From Flectonema sp. DT1601 (Eukaryota; Euglenozoa; Diplonemea; Diplonemida; Diplonemidae): 64,000 nt of DNA. Below are positions 9,573-19,893 of the stretch, one piece after another. The stretch lies in contig OZ025827.1 in NCBI GenBank assembly GCA_964019425.1, positions 62,001 through 126,000 of the forward strand, written 5' to 3'. A model generated the notes under the pieces. The model had not been told where the DNA came from. It did not search any database and worked only from the letters and a program-made list of their open reading frames with translations. Each line of letters opens with the position of its first letter. The first letter of the stretch is position 1. The translations under genes were made by a program, and so were the position numbers.

Positions 9573-10932
9573 TGTTGTTCTTACCACCTGCCTGCTATGA
9601 ACAAATATAATAATTTCTTATTAAATATGTAAATCAATATCTTATTTAGATATGTGAAGGTGCTGTTAAAGTAAAGGAGATAATTATTTGGTGGACGGCA
9701 TTGTACACGACACGTCCTACGATCGAAAGCGAAGGCACAAAAAAAAAAAGAAAAAAAAAGGGATTCCAGGGACGGAGACGAAGCCGTGGAGCTTTTAAAG
9801 GCAACCAACACCTGTTGTTCTGAAAAATACTCAAATAGGAAACAGCTAATGATCGCATCCAACGGGGATGAAAAAATAAAATGTGAACGTACAAGACGGA
9901 ACTGGGAGGGTTTTGGAGAGGGGTTTTTTTTTTTTTTTTTAATTTTTTTTTTTTTCTTAAACTACTATTTTCTGCTGACAATTAAATTCTCTTTTTTCGG
10001 GAATCTAGTTTTTTTTTTTTGCTTATCTTTTGTTTCCACATTCTTCTCTCCCCCCCTCCCCAGGAAGGGGTACACACCTAATGTCCCCTTCCTGCACTCC
10101 CCTTTATTCAATTCGGGAGTCGCTCTTTTATTTCGACTTTCTTTTCTCCTCTTTTGCTCCTCCACCCTCCCCCAGCAGGAAAACTGCCAACCAGCACGTG
10201 TTTAAAAAAACGATACTAATGTATTTAACCATTTACGACCACCTTGCAAACTACAAGAGCAAGAGAGAAAGGTTGGTTTTGAGTACCGCAGGAGGGGGGG
10301 TGTAGTTACTGAAAAGGGTAAACAATCAACATTCAGATTAGTAATTTGATAAGATATTTGTTAATGTTTAATACCAAACAACAGGTCAACTAGTAGCGGT
10401 AAACTGATCCACAAAAAAGATACAAAAAAAAGCGTCTTCGCTGAAGTGAGGATGTGAAATCTAAAGGAGGGGGAAATGGGACAAACAAAACAATTTAAAA
10501 AGATAAACATGAACAATAAAAGAAAAAAAAAATGAAAGAAAAAAAAGTATCGACTATCTTTTTTATACTTTACAGAAACTATCTGCACATTCTTTTAGAC
10601 TGAAAGAAATTTCTTGCTTAGACCCCCTCGTTAGACCGAACCTTTCTTTTGATGCAAAAAAAAAAAATACTATGAAACTGCGCACACAACAGTAGGATTT
10701 TTTTTTTAATTTTTTGAGTTTTTTTTTTTTTTTTTTTTTTTTGATTTTCCTTTAAGACTCTGCCAAGAGTCTTCATCGGAATAAATATACAAATCGACAA
10801 AATGAATTGATGCCGTTCGGAACACAACCAAAGAATCGGTTCTTGTTTTCCATATCAGCTTTCCTTCTTTTATCTTCCCTTATCATGGAAATCTCTGAAG
10901 AATTTTCAACGCAGCAAATACAACGTTTTCCT
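9573..10932. other. Long intergenic, purine/pyrimidine-rich low complexity
   Basis: 1.36 kb with many A- and T-runs (for example 9926-9955, 10717-10742) and C/T-rich stretches (10040-10190). Frames here encode only Phe/Lys/Ser-rich low-complexity peptides, so I call no gene. A C-run/G-run hairpin (CCCCAGGAAGGGG) lies near 10058-10070. Confidence 0.55.
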
Positions 10933-11478
10933 CTACGATGACTCTTTAGCAGCGCTGCCTGGTAGTTCTTGTCTGCTGAGGGCGTCTAATGAAATCGACG
11001 CGTCGTTAATTATTGAATCCCAAGTTATTGTTTTCGTAACAAGTGTTGGCTTCGCAGTTAAAACATTTCTAGCAAGTCGATCAATATCAATAGACTCTGG
11101 TGGTTCTTCATTTAAGGTATCGTGATCGTAAGCGACGTTTACATAGTAACCAATTCTTAAGAATTCTTGTTCCTTATAACTAACAGTGATAAGTACAACA
11201 GTTACGGAAAGGAGATCTTCAGGCGGGATTAACTTCCAATCTGGAGCATTGTGTTCGAGGACGAACTCGTTGGCTCCAACAGCAAGAGGTCCTACTTCAC
11301 AATCTTCAAGAATTTCATCGTAGGCATTTGACGCACTCGATCCGATCCAAACTACTTTGAATTCAACATCTTCCTGTAGCTCTTCCAGCACATCCAATCT
11401 AATCCTCCATTGATAAGGATCAGTAAAATGTGAAGGGTTGGGAGAGATCAGTTCAATTTCCGCTAAGTTAATACTCAT
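10933..11478 (-). CDS. ASF1: Histone chaperone ASF1
   Basis: 181 residues, single exon. It carries the conserved ASF1 core of ~155 residues: PYQWRIRLDVLEELQEDVEF, EFKVVWIGSSASNAYDEILE, VGPLAVGANEFVLEHNAPDW, PPEDLLSVTVVLITVSYKEQ and FLRIGYYVNVAYDH. ASF1 binds H3-H4 dimers and hands them to CAF-1 or HIRA during replication and transcription. The C-terminal ~25 residues are Ser-rich and acidic, as in other family members. A pyrimidine tract and CTGCAG acceptor lie about 60 nt upstream of the ATG, giving a plausible short 5' leader. Confidence 0.95.
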   Translation of the reverse strand: MSINLAEIELISPNPSHFTDPYQWRIRLDVLEELQEDVEFKVVWIGSSASNAYDEILEDCEVGPLAVGANEFVLEHNAPDWKLIPPEDLLSVTVVLITVSYKEQEFLRIGYYVNVAYDHDTLNEEPPESIDIDRLARNVLTAKPTLVTKTITWDSIINDASISLDALSRQELPGSAAKESS

Positions 11479-12148
11479 GTTTTAAATTATTATTATTTTT
11501 TTTATATTCACTCTTGATGACTGACACCCCACCTGCAGTAAAAGAAATAGAAAACTGATCATAGCGAACAACAGCCTTCTTCTCTTGTTAGTATCTCATG
11601 CTTCTCGTAGGCTGGTAAAAAGTAATTTGATTCGAGTGACGATTACGTTAATCAAAAGAAAATCACAAATCACATTTACCTTGCCTGCCGTTTTGTACTA
11701 CGGTCAGCCACCATGTTGTGAATTGAGATACGAAGTGAAGAAGAAGCTATTATCGCACTATAAGTAAGCCCATTAATGTTTTTTGGGTTCCCTCAGGAAA
11801 AGAGTACCACATTCACACGCTGCTACAATTACAAGTAATAAGTTATCCTGCACATGGGAAACATAAATTAGAAAATTAAAAATAGAGAAGCTTTAGAGAA
11901 AGCTACCAAAACGAAAGTGTATATTTCTAACGTTTGATATGCAATTTGAGATCCCCTCAGAGAATTGTACACGACAGGGTTATGCCTTACTAAGTAAAGC
12001 TGTTGTGTCTCACACCTGACAACGATACTCAAATGGGACTCGTAGTTCTATTGAACAAATAACAAGTTTGATACTCAAATAGGGAATCTGTTTTGAATCT
12101 GAAGAATGTTTTCTCCAGTGTGATATTATCACTTTACAGTTCATCGAA
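11479..12148. other. Intergenic
   Basis: No gene supported. It holds the ASF1 acceptor (around 11532) and the 3' flank of the nitronate monooxygenase gene. A short inverted repeat GTGATA-T-TATCAC lies near 12120-12133. Confidence 0.5.
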
Positions 12149-13144
12149 TTAGAGTTTACTGAGACAGGTAGCAGATGCCCGAAGGCTCATTTCAGCTTCA
12201 GCAACAACCCTGTCGATGAGTTGTTTACATGTCGGGATGTCGTTAATCAATCCGACAGATTGCCCGCATGAGAAGGTTCCCATGTCTTTGTCTCCATTTT
12301 CTAAAAACATTGTTTTCGCATTCCGTCCCTGAACAAGTTGTCTGATGGCACCAAAACCTTTTCCCTGTTTCTCAATCTGAATAACTTCTAAGGCAGCCTT
12401 GTTCTTTGCAACACGAGTTGCGTTTTGGAAAGATTTCAAAATCAGCGTCGTACCGAACTCGTCCATCTCTGGAGATGCCAGGAATTCCTTAATCTTTGGA
12501 CCAACAAGTGATTCCTCAGTCACCATGAAACGAGTTCCCATCGTAACACCTTGAGCTCCCATGGCAATGGCAGCAGCAAGCTGACGACCTGTTGCAGTAG
12601 CACCAGACACTACAATTGGAGTGTTTTTAATCTCCTCCAACGCCTTAGCGAGGATTACCCAAGTACCAACGTCATCGTCTGATTTCCTCCCTGCGACCGA
12701 CGATTCAAAACCAGCCATCTCAATGATGTCAACACCAGCAGCTGATGCGTTCTTCGCGTGTTTGATTGTGGCTGACTTGTGAATCACTTTAACACCAGCA
12801 GCTCTTAATTGTTTGATGTACGTCTTTGGATTTCCTCCGGAAATTTCAATAACAGGAACTCTCTCCTCACAGATTACGTTAATCATTGACGGGTAGTCTG
12901 CAGGAAGAAGTGCTGGAAGGATCGTCAAATTCACTGCAAAAGGTTTGCTGGTGAGTGATTTGACTTTCCTAATCTCCTTACGGAGACCTTCTGGTGTTTG
13001 CATTGTGATCGCTGTGATTGTACCCAAGCCACCAGCATTTGAAACGGCTGCTGCTAACTCAGCAAACCCAACCCAGTGCATACCTCCGCAAATGATTGGA
13101 TGCTCGATTCCGAGTATCTCAGTTACTTTAGTTTTCAAAACCAT
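12149..13144 (-). CDS. Nitronate monooxygenase (2-nitropropane dioxygenase family) with PTS1 tail
   Basis: 331 residues. TIM-barrel FMN enzyme of the NMO/NPD family: ILGIEHPIICGGMHWVG at the start, AAAVSNAGGLGTITA, a strand ISGGNPKTYIKQLRAAG, IIEMAGFESSVAGRKSDDD, then GATATGRQLAAAIAMGAQGVTMGTRF, the FMN-phosphate-binding region. The family oxidises alkyl nitronates using O2. The protein ends SKL, a canonical type-1 peroxisomal targeting signal, so import into peroxisomes is likely. FabK enoyl-reductases share the fold but are less likely here. A TTACTCAG acceptor lies about 20 nt upstream of the ATG. Confidence 0.88.
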   Translation of the reverse strand: MVLKTKVTEILGIEHPIICGGMHWVGFAELAAAVSNAGGLGTITAITMQTPEGLRKEIRKVKSLTSKPFAVNLTILPALLPADYPSMINVICEERVPVIEISGGNPKTYIKQLRAAGVKVIHKSATIKHAKNASAAGVDIIEMAGFESSVAGRKSDDDVGTWVILAKALEEIKNTPIVVSGATATGRQLAAAIAMGAQGVTMGTRFMVTEESLVGPKIKEFLASPEMDEFGTTLILKSFQNATRVAKNKAALEVIQIEKQGKGFGAIRQLVQGRNAKTMFLENGDKDMGTFSCGQSVGLINDIPTCKQLIDRVVAEAEMSLRASATCLSKL

Positions 13145-13345
13145 TTTCCTAATTATTCACTCTGAGTAAGAAGATTAGAAAAATATAATAATAATAATAA
13201 AGTAGCACAAAATCGTCATATTCTTCCTCGTTGTGTGAAAAAAATGAAAAGTAAATCTCATTCAATAACTATGACAGGTGCGGTACAATACAAGACAATA
13301 CTTCATCCGATTGGCTGAAGCCTGAGAACGAATAACAACAATCAG

Positions 13346-14053
13346 CTATAAGGTCAATATACTACTCGGAGCTGAGAGAAGACCGTTTCCGAAAGACTCA
13401 GATTCCATTACTGAAAATTCACGTCGAGGCTCAGCAACGAGGAACTCAGTCCTAACACAAGGTTCTTTATAACGATGAGTTCCAAACTGATCGACAGCTG
13501 CAATAGTTGAGCGAGATGTTAATGAGAGTTGAACATGAGGTAATCGAGGAGATAGTATTTTATATAAAATAGAGATAAGTACTTTCGGAGGAGACACACC
13601 TGGAATAGGATGAATAAGGTCGACTAGAATTGGTGCCTTTCTAGAAGGAGGAATTGTCGACTCGATGACGTCTTCAGCGTCGGATAAGATCTTCAAAGCG
13701 ATTGAGTTGGCCGTCGCTTCGAGTTCACGCTGCTCACGAAGTTCATTTTGCTGTCTTTCCCAAAGTTCGTGTTCTTCCTTCTGACGGATGAGTTCTCTCT
13801 GCTGTCGATCAGACTCGTCCTTTTGATCCCAGACACCTGCTAGCCAACCATTTAATTGTTGTCTTTTTGTTCCTTCAATTGACGATCGTTGCAATGCTCG
13901 TTCGTCTTCTTCTGTTGCGATTCTCAACTCCGCTGCTTCCTCGTCATCAATTAGTCTCCTGGCTATTACTTCCCGTTCTCGTCTTTTAACGTCGCGTATC
14001 TCTTCGAGGAGTTGAATTGTTACATCACTTGGATCTTTGAGAGACCATTTCAT
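13346..14053 (-). CDS. Coiled-coil protein of unknown function
   Basis: 235 residues, family not recognised. Residues ~10-120 are a Glu/Arg/Gln-rich helix with heptad character (KRREREVIARRL, EEHELWERQQNELREQRELE). The C-terminal half has a hydrophobic stretch (VLISILYKILSPRLPHVQ) and a Ser-rich tail. No catalytic motif is visible. The start is well supported: TTTCTTAAACAG lies only a few nt before the ATG. It sits between the oxidase and an aldo-keto reductase, which gives no functional clue. Confidence 0.6.
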   Translation of the reverse strand: MKWSLKDPSDVTIQLLEEIRDVKRREREVIARRLIDDEEAAELRIATEEDERALQRSSIEGTKRQQLNGWLAGVWDQKDESDRQQRELIRQKEEHELWERQQNELREQRELEATANSIALKILSDAEDVIESTIPPSRKAPILVDLIHPIPGVSPPKVLISILYKILSPRLPHVQLSLTSRSTIAAVDQFGTHRYKEPCVRTEFLVAEPRREFSVMESESFGNGLLSAPSSILTL

Positions 14054-14648
14054 TGTAGCTGTTTAAGAAATTATATTAAAAATATAAAATAAAAACCAGT
14101 TGAACAAACCCCTCAGTCAGTCTGTGGTATCGTTTGTGTACTACGTCAGATATTGAACACATCACGTTAAAGTACATCCACACCTCCAGAGATGAATACA
14201 ATTATTGAAATCAGGATTCCTGAAGTCCTCTTCACAAGGACTGGTTCCTTTGATAACAACACATCAAAAAAGAAAAGTACAAAAGAACACGTCGTGAAAA
14301 GTAAAAAGGGAAATAATTTGATGGGATAGGAAGTAAGAACCATCTGATGGGAATCCATCGTATCGATGCTACCATTTCGAGAACAGCTTAGATTTCAACA
14401 CCTCGAGTTGGATGTTATTAAACATCTTTCTGATAGCTGCGACAACAGGAAGGGGTCATCGCTATGATCTCTGCAAGGCTCTCCAAAAGTTTGTATATTT
14501 CTCTCTGAATTACAGAAAACGTACGAACAGATTGTTGCGATCGGACCCGCACTGCTATTATGTACTCTCAGATGAATGAGAATGTTGTTAGCGAAGTGAA
14601 CGATAGAATCGCCTTCTCAAGTATGAAGATAAAGAACTAAAAGAAATC
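14054..14648. other. Intergenic
   Basis: 595 nt between the aldo-keto reductase stop and the coiled-coil gene start. A small frame at 14167-14358 encodes a hydrophobic peptide without start context, so it is not called. Confidence 0.5.
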
Positions 14649-15611
14649 CTAAAACTCTTCATTAAAAGGGAAGTAAGGGTGAGCACCATCTCTGGCAGTA
14701 CCGTCAGGGTTGGCAGGTACGCAGGTTCTCCAATCGCGGTTAAACTTGTAGAGAATCTCATAATCTTCTTCGGAGAGTTTGAAGTCAGCGACATCAAAGT
14801 TCTGTTCAATTCTCTCAGGAGTAACAGACTTTGGGATGACAACAACATTTCTATCCATCTGATATCTGATCAGTACTTGTGCTGGAGTCTTCTTAACCTT
14901 CTTAGAAATAGCAACAAGTGCAGGGTCTTCTAACAAGACAGGTTCACCTTCCTTAGCCCATGGACGAGTTGGGGATCCCAGAGGACAGAAAGCTGTTATC
15001 TGAATATTCTTTGACTGACAGAACTCAATTAGTTTTTGATTTCTCAAATACGGATGCGACTCAATTTGATTGACAGCAATTGGAATGGTCGCCTCACTAA
15101 TGAGTTCCGTAATCTGTTTGCTGTTGAAGTTCGATACTCCGATTGATTTAATCTTCCCATCAGTGACGAGGGTTTCCATCGCCTTCCAAGTTTGAATAGG
15201 AGGGACGTCATCGTAAATCATTGATCCATCTTCATTCTTTGGGAACTTGTTGTCACCGCTGTACTTTAAAGAGATCGGCCAATGAATTAAATACAAATCA
15301 ACGTATTCTAATTGAAGGTCTCTTAAAGTTTGTTCCAAAGCTGGTGCGACATGTTCTGTTCTGTGGTAGGTATTCCACAACTTTGATGTTACGAATACGT
15401 CCTCTCTCTTACACACACCTGAATCAAATGCAGCTTTTAATCCTTCTCCTACTTCAGTCTCATTTCCATAACACGCTGCGCAGTCGATGTGACGGTAGCC
15501 TTTTTTCAGAGCGTGAAGTACTGCTGCTTGAACTTCTCCAGGTTTGCTCTGCCATGTTCCAAGTCCGACTAGGGGCATTTTAGCGCCGTTGTGAAGAGTC
15601 ACGTGAGTCAT
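14649..15611 (-). CDS. Aldo-keto reductase (aldehyde reductase-like)
   Basis: 320 residues, the standard AKR length. The full AKR tetrad is present: Asp43 (HIDCA), Tyr48 (CYGNE), Lys77 (TSKLW) and His110 (LIHWP). Family signatures VDLYLIHWPIS, IKSIGVSNFN, QIESHPYLRN and IPKSVTPERIEQN (NADPH 2'-phosphate site) are intact. It should reduce aldehydes or ketones with NADPH in the cytosol and looks closest to the AKR1/AKR4 type; the substrate is unknown. Single exon. The ATG lies ~25 nt after an AG without a strong pyrimidine tract. Confidence 0.93.
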   Translation of the reverse strand: MTHVTLHNGAKMPLVGLGTWQSKPGEVQAAVLHALKKGYRHIDCAACYGNETEVGEGLKAAFDSGVCKREDVFVTSKLWNTYHRTEHVAPALEQTLRDLQLEYVDLYLIHWPISLKYSGDNKFPKNEDGSMIYDDVPPIQTWKAMETLVTDGKIKSIGVSNFNSKQITELISEATIPIAVNQIESHPYLRNQKLIEFCQSKNIQITAFCPLGSPTRPWAKEGEPVLLEDPALVAISKKVKKTPAQVLIRYQMDRNVVVIPKSVTPERIEQNFDVADFKLSEEDYEILYKFNRDWRTCVPANPDGTARDGAHPYFPFNEEF

Positions 15612-16620
15612 TTTAGTTGTGTTGGAAGAACTGATTTAATTATGTGAAATAGTCCTTTTGTTATAAACCCACATTCAGTACTTCACATCCAGACGGACAG
15701 AAATTATTTTATCATCTGACGCTGTTAAGTTTAATAAAGTACGTAATTCACGAGGTCTAATTTATTCACATCATTAACAAAACGCAAAAATTAGCGGGCT
15801 GGTGTGTAGTTGGGAAGGGGAGAGAAAAAAAAAAAAAAAGTAAAAATAAAATAATTATTAGCGAATCTTTTTTCTTAATCTGACATACCGACAATACGCA
15901 GGACGAGAGGATGATATTTTCGATAATGTAAACTAAGTGAGTAGGACTTGGATAAATGGGTTGGGTTTGACCGTTTGCATGTTTAGTAATTTATGAAACA
16001 GTGACAAGGGGGAAACAGTAATAATATGCCTTAATAATCGTTTTTCGCAGCGAAAGTATCGAAAATAACAAAAATATGAAAACACCATCAAAAGCACAGC
16101 GATATCAATTCTTTTTAATTAGTGTAATTGAAATATAAAAAAACAACGACTGATGACACTCAAGGACGTCGATCACGAGACCCACAACAGTACCGACGGG
16201 TCTCAATTATGAAATTGGACTACCGCAGCAGTGAAAACACAACACAGATACTGAGTTGCTTTTTTGTGTTGTTCAATAACATCAGCTGACTGTTGTCCTT
16301 TTGATTTGAATATTCGAGAGAAGAAACAGCGTGACACCACTCTATGCAAAGAGCAGCCCTTACACAATATATTTAAAAGGGGTGGCAATGAGATAGGTGG
16401 GGATAAATTATTAAAAACCAATCAAAGCAGTATTAACAATTACGGATAAAGAAGGAACTCCCATCCGCAATCATCAGCAATGACTGAGGGAGGGATACGA
16501 AAGCTGAAGTGTGGAATGTAAATTCCACACTTCAGCTCGGCTTTAGTGAATGCAATCAAAAGGGTTGCAGTAGATGTAATTCGCAGTACGAAAAGATTAT
16601 AAAATTGTGGTATTAAATAC
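15612..16620. other. Intergenic with a strong hairpin
   Basis: 1.0 kb with no supported gene. The main feature is a perfect inverted repeat at 16502-16537, listed separately. An A-run lies at 15824-15839. Confidence 0.55.
16502..16537 (-). repeat. Perfect 16-bp inverted repeat, predicted RNA hairpin in a 3' flank
   Basis: AGCTGAAGTGTGGAAT (16502-16517) is exactly complementary to ATTCCACACTTCAGCT (16522-16537), with a 4-nt spacer. On the minus strand it lies 84-119 nt after the stop codon of the gene at 16621-18246, so it would fall in its 3'UTR or the intercistronic RNA. It is mixed-sequence rather than A/T-only, which makes a chance origin less likely. A role in 3' processing, stability or termination is inference. 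Confidence 0.75.
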
Positions 16621-18246
16621 TTAATCTACGAAGGCCTTTTCCCTGAGAATCGACCTCCTACCACTTTGTGGTCGAGTCTTTAGTTTTGCTTTACTTGCTG
16701 AAGCAGACGTCTTGCGAGTTCCCATCGGAGGGTGCTGTGGTCGAATGAGAAGATTGTACGGAGGAACGCTTTCAGTTGTTTCAGTATCAGCATCAGGAGT
16801 TGGGGCAGCATTCTTTGCCTGAACTAATAAGTCATACAACGACTCGAAGTATTTCTCTCCAGGTGAACTCGTTTCACAATCAAGAGATTCCAAAACAATA
16901 ACTTCACTCGGATTGAATCCTCCGACCATATCGAAATCTGTATCTCCATTAATGTTGTTGTTGTCTTTTTCTGTTTCATCAGGTGTCTTACCATTAAAAG
17001 GAGACCAGTCTGTGTGAGTTACTTTAATATTCAGATGTCTCTTTGTTGTTCCTCTTGTTGGGAACGTGTCGGTGAACTCATCGTCGTCGTCGATGAATAG
17101 ACAGCTGAAATCGACTGAGGAGTTGGTACGTTTTGAAGGTTTTTGTTTATGTTGAGAGTTGAATGTTGGAGAAGACGGTGATATCGGAGATGACTCATCG
17201 TGACTCTCAGAGCTAGAGACGTGATCGAATTCATCATCTGAAGTAGAAGGAGGCAAAATAGCATCTGATGGAAACAAGTCGAGAGCTTCCTTTGGTAACT
17301 TCTGTCTTGAGACAGGTCTATGAACAGTGTCTAATAGATTATTATCATTACCGATTGGTGATATTCCTAAATAGTCTGAAATCCTTTTATTCTGTGGCCG
17401 TACACCAAAACTCCTATCAGCTCTCTGACTATCTTCATCATTGAGACCATCAGATAAGAGAGCTGGCCATAAAGTATTTATTTCATCTTCTTTATCATCC
17501 AATTCTTTTTGAGTTGATAAAACAACTGGTGTAGCTGACCCAGAGCGGAGGAGTGCAGGGTGACTTTTTCTTTTCGGAAAGTGTTGAGCTGATCCCGGAC
17601 CGTTCCTTGGCAGGCGATGACAACGGTCTCGAAAAGACGAAGAATGCGATGGCTGAGATCTATCAAAAGGGAGCAGCTGCTGACTTCCTAACGGACGTCT
17701 TGTCTCTGGTCTTCGTTCTAACCATAATCCACCATTAGTAGCAGATGATGAATCAGAAAGTTTTGTAGGACTGGTTGTTATATCTGCTGACATGTTGGAA
17801 GTCATTCGCTTTTGCAATTCCTGTCGGAGTGATTTTCTCTGTCTGTCAGATTGCGTGAAGTCCTCCGTGACTGCTGCAGGTCCTGGAATCTGACGAGTCT
17901 TTTTTAATATAAGTCGGATATCTGTTGTGTCCTTGTCATGTTTCATTAATACTTTACGACGTTCTTCTTCAGCTGGAATTTTATCAATCATATCAATCAA
18001 GTCAGGTGAAGAAGGATATTCTCCATTAAGACCTCGAGTTGGAGTATTTGGGGTAGGTGCTGCTTCAATTCGATAACTTGGCAGGTCTAACATATTTATT
18101 GGTCCACTTCCCTTCCTTCGCCTTCTCTTCTCCGTCCCAGAACCTAAATCATCAAACAACTGTTGATGTTTTGAGTTTATATTTATTACCCGAAAATTAG
18201 TACACGGAAACGCCTGAGACAGCGGAGTGTGTTGGCTGTCTGCCAT
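16621..18246 (-). CDS. Low-complexity, probably disordered protein of unknown function
   Basis: 541 residues from the ATG at 18244-18246 (MADSQHTPLS). No family recognised. The sequence is Ser/Pro/Asp-rich, consistent with disorder. A more ordered, charged segment lies at ~85-160 (IDMIDKIPAEEERRKVLMKH, DFTQSDRQRKSLRQELQKRM). Short basic clusters (KRRRRKG; GRRSIL near the C-terminus) and many SP/TP sites suggest a phosphorylated regulatory or nuclear protein, which is inference. A pyrimidine tract ending CTCTTCAG lies about 27 nt upstream. The 3' flank holds the hairpin at 16502-16537. Confidence 0.6.
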   Translation of the reverse strand: MADSQHTPLSQAFPCTNFRVININSKHQQLFDDLGSGTEKRRRRKGSGPINMLDLPSYRIEAAPTPNTPTRGLNGEYPSSPDLIDMIDKIPAEEERRKVLMKHDKDTTDIRLILKKTRQIPGPAAVTEDFTQSDRQRKSLRQELQKRMTSNMSADITTSPTKLSDSSSATNGGLWLERRPETRRPLGSQQLLPFDRSQPSHSSSFRDRCHRLPRNGPGSAQHFPKRKSHPALLRSGSATPVVLSTQKELDDKEDEINTLWPALLSDGLNDEDSQRADRSFGVRPQNKRISDYLGISPIGNDNNLLDTVHRPVSRQKLPKEALDLFPSDAILPPSTSDDEFDHVSSSESHDESSPISPSSPTFNSQHKQKPSKRTNSSVDFSCLFIDDDDEFTDTFPTRGTTKRHLNIKVTHTDWSPFNGKTPDETEKDNNNINGDTDFDMVGGFNPSEVIVLESLDCETSSPGEKYFESLYDLLVQAKNAAPTPDADTETTESVPPYNLLIRPQHPPMGTRKTSASASKAKLKTRPQSGRRSILREKAFVD

Positions 18247-18878
18247 TTTCACCCTTTTGTCTGACGTTACTGAAGAGAGAGAGAATTTATAACAAATAAG
18301 AATTATAATAACTGAACACAGCAGTAGGTAGATTGGTTGTCTGCCTGTCTGGTCGGTGGCATAAAAATCACCTGCTGGAAGTCAAAAGGACTACCACAGG
18401 GAAGGGAGGGTTGAATTTACTACTTCATGCGGTCGGAAAAGCCGTAAGACAAATCAATGGCTGGGGACTATAATATCAACGCTCGACTATTTCGCAGAGA
18501 GGTTGTTGACTCTGATGAAAGCTTCAAAAAGGACAAAGAGAGGAAGGTACTCCCAACAAGACCTCAAAGAGGACAATGGCAGCCCACCTCCTCAGCACTA
18601 GTCGCTCACGAAAACTTTCTAATATAAAACAACAGAAACAAATAAAAAACTCCGTCTGCTGACATAGGAAAGAATTGCAGGACGGAACTTTGTGTTGAAA
18701 TAAATAAGCACATAGGAATCACAACACGCACAAAAGTGAGAACAAGCAGCTAAAAGAAGTATTTCTATATCACAATAAAAAGGATGAAATGCTCATCTAA
18801 GAGCGTGAAAAGAATCCATTCCATAGCGATGACGAAGAGTTCGTACTAATTAATACTCCCGTGGTGGGGTATTAAATG
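18247..18878. other. Intergenic
   Basis: 632 nt without a supported gene. It contains the acceptor tract of the disordered-protein gene and a small hairpin next to the PP2C stop codon. Confidence 0.5.
18850..18875 (-). repeat. Short hairpin immediately after the PP2C stop
   Basis: TTAATACTCC and GGGGTATTAA pair over 10 bp (one T-G) around a 6-nt loop. On the minus strand it begins only 3 nt after the TAA of the PP2C gene. It may be a 3'UTR structural element or chance; A/T content in the outer stem lowers confidence. Confidence 0.4.
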
Positions 18879-19757
18879 TTACCATTCTAAACAAACAGCA
18901 ATAGTCGTAATGTCATCAGTTGAGCCCATGTCTTTAGCAAGTTTCGTAACTGCTGAAGCAGCGAGAATCGGATTCGAAGTCGATTTCTGAAAGAGCGATC
19001 GATGAGCAGTCGTCGCTGCAGAATTGTTATTTGCGAATCCCCACACGCCATCAGTTGCCAGTAGCAGTAGGACGTGACGCTTTTCGCTGGTGCGTTTGCG
19101 AGCAGCTCGGCGTTTCTTTTTTAGATCGATTGCCGGATCATCAGAAGGCTCGTGATGTGAAAATAAAAAGACTTCAGGAACACAAGAAACGGCATCCTCA
19201 GCTTGAGCTTTCACATCAAAGTCTCCAAGAGTACGCGTAGGTTCGAGTCCGCAGACTCTTCCATTCTCAGGAGAGTGACCAGTTCGGAGAATTCGAGCTC
19301 GCTCGTGAGGGTTTGAGACCTGATGATCTTTCGTAAGTGATTTGAATGCTAACGAAGACTCGGAGTCAATCAACAACACTCTACAGTCACCCAAGTGAAC
19401 AATAAAATAGAACGGTTCTAATCCGGACACAATAGCTGCTGTGATGCAAGCTCCAGAACAGTCATCGCATGCCGTCATCACTTTGTCATCGAGTCGCTCG
19501 TATTCATTTTGAATTCTTTTTTTAACTTCCTTCTCAAAACTGTCGGGGTCTTCATCATATTGTTGTTCTGTCTCTCTAACACATCTCAATAATATTTCTG
19601 ATATCTGATGACTAATCATTGTAGCTGCTGTCTTACCTCCATGTCCATCGAGTACAGCGTATACTTTCCAATCATCGTGTTCTTCATTCACAACAAACCT
19701 ATCTTCATTTGTAAATGACGGCAGGCTGCTGCGTCCGCTTCGAATTTCGAGGGGCAT
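18879..19757 (-). CDS. PP2C-family Ser/Thr protein phosphatase
   Basis: 292 residues starting MPLEIRSGRS. PPM/PP2C metal-binding motifs are present in order: NEDRFVV, VYAVLDGHGG, a CSGACITAAIV block (the usual GSTA position), VHLGDCRVLL, LLLATDGVWGFAN and STDDITTIAVCLEW at the end. The Asp residues for the two metals look intact, so it should be active. The open frame continues upstream, but a long T-tract ending CAAACAG, 11 nt before this ATG, is the natural 5' boundary. An insert between VFLFSHHEPSDD and RHVLLLLATD is basic (KKKRRAARKRTSEK) and could be a nuclear localisation signal. It is distinct from the second PP2C at 60.6-61.9 kb. Confidence 0.9.
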   Translation of the reverse strand: MPLEIRSGRSSLPSFTNEDRFVVNEEHDDWKVYAVLDGHGGKTAATMISHQISEILLRCVRETEQQYDEDPDSFEKEVKKRIQNEYERLDDKVMTACDDCSGACITAAIVSGLEPFYFIVHLGDCRVLLIDSESSLAFKSLTKDHQVSNPHERARILRTGHSPENGRVCGLEPTRTLGDFDVKAQAEDAVSCVPEVFLFSHHEPSDDPAIDLKKKRRAARKRTSEKRHVLLLLATDGVWGFANNNSAATTAHRSLFQKSTSNPILAASAVTKLAKDMGSTDDITTIAVCLEW

Positions 19758-19893
19758 GCGAGGGACTGTTTGAAAAACAAAAAAAAAAATAAACATTCGG
19801 GAAATCAGAACCAAAACTTGATGCCCGAGGGAGGACTATTGCAGACAATAATTCTATCGTCACTTGTGACAGCAACAATCACTCACATCATAC

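Noticed and set aside
9646-10588. Phe/Lys-rich frames between SYS1 and ASF1
   Set aside because: Low-complexity translations of A/T and C/T runs without domains or splice context.
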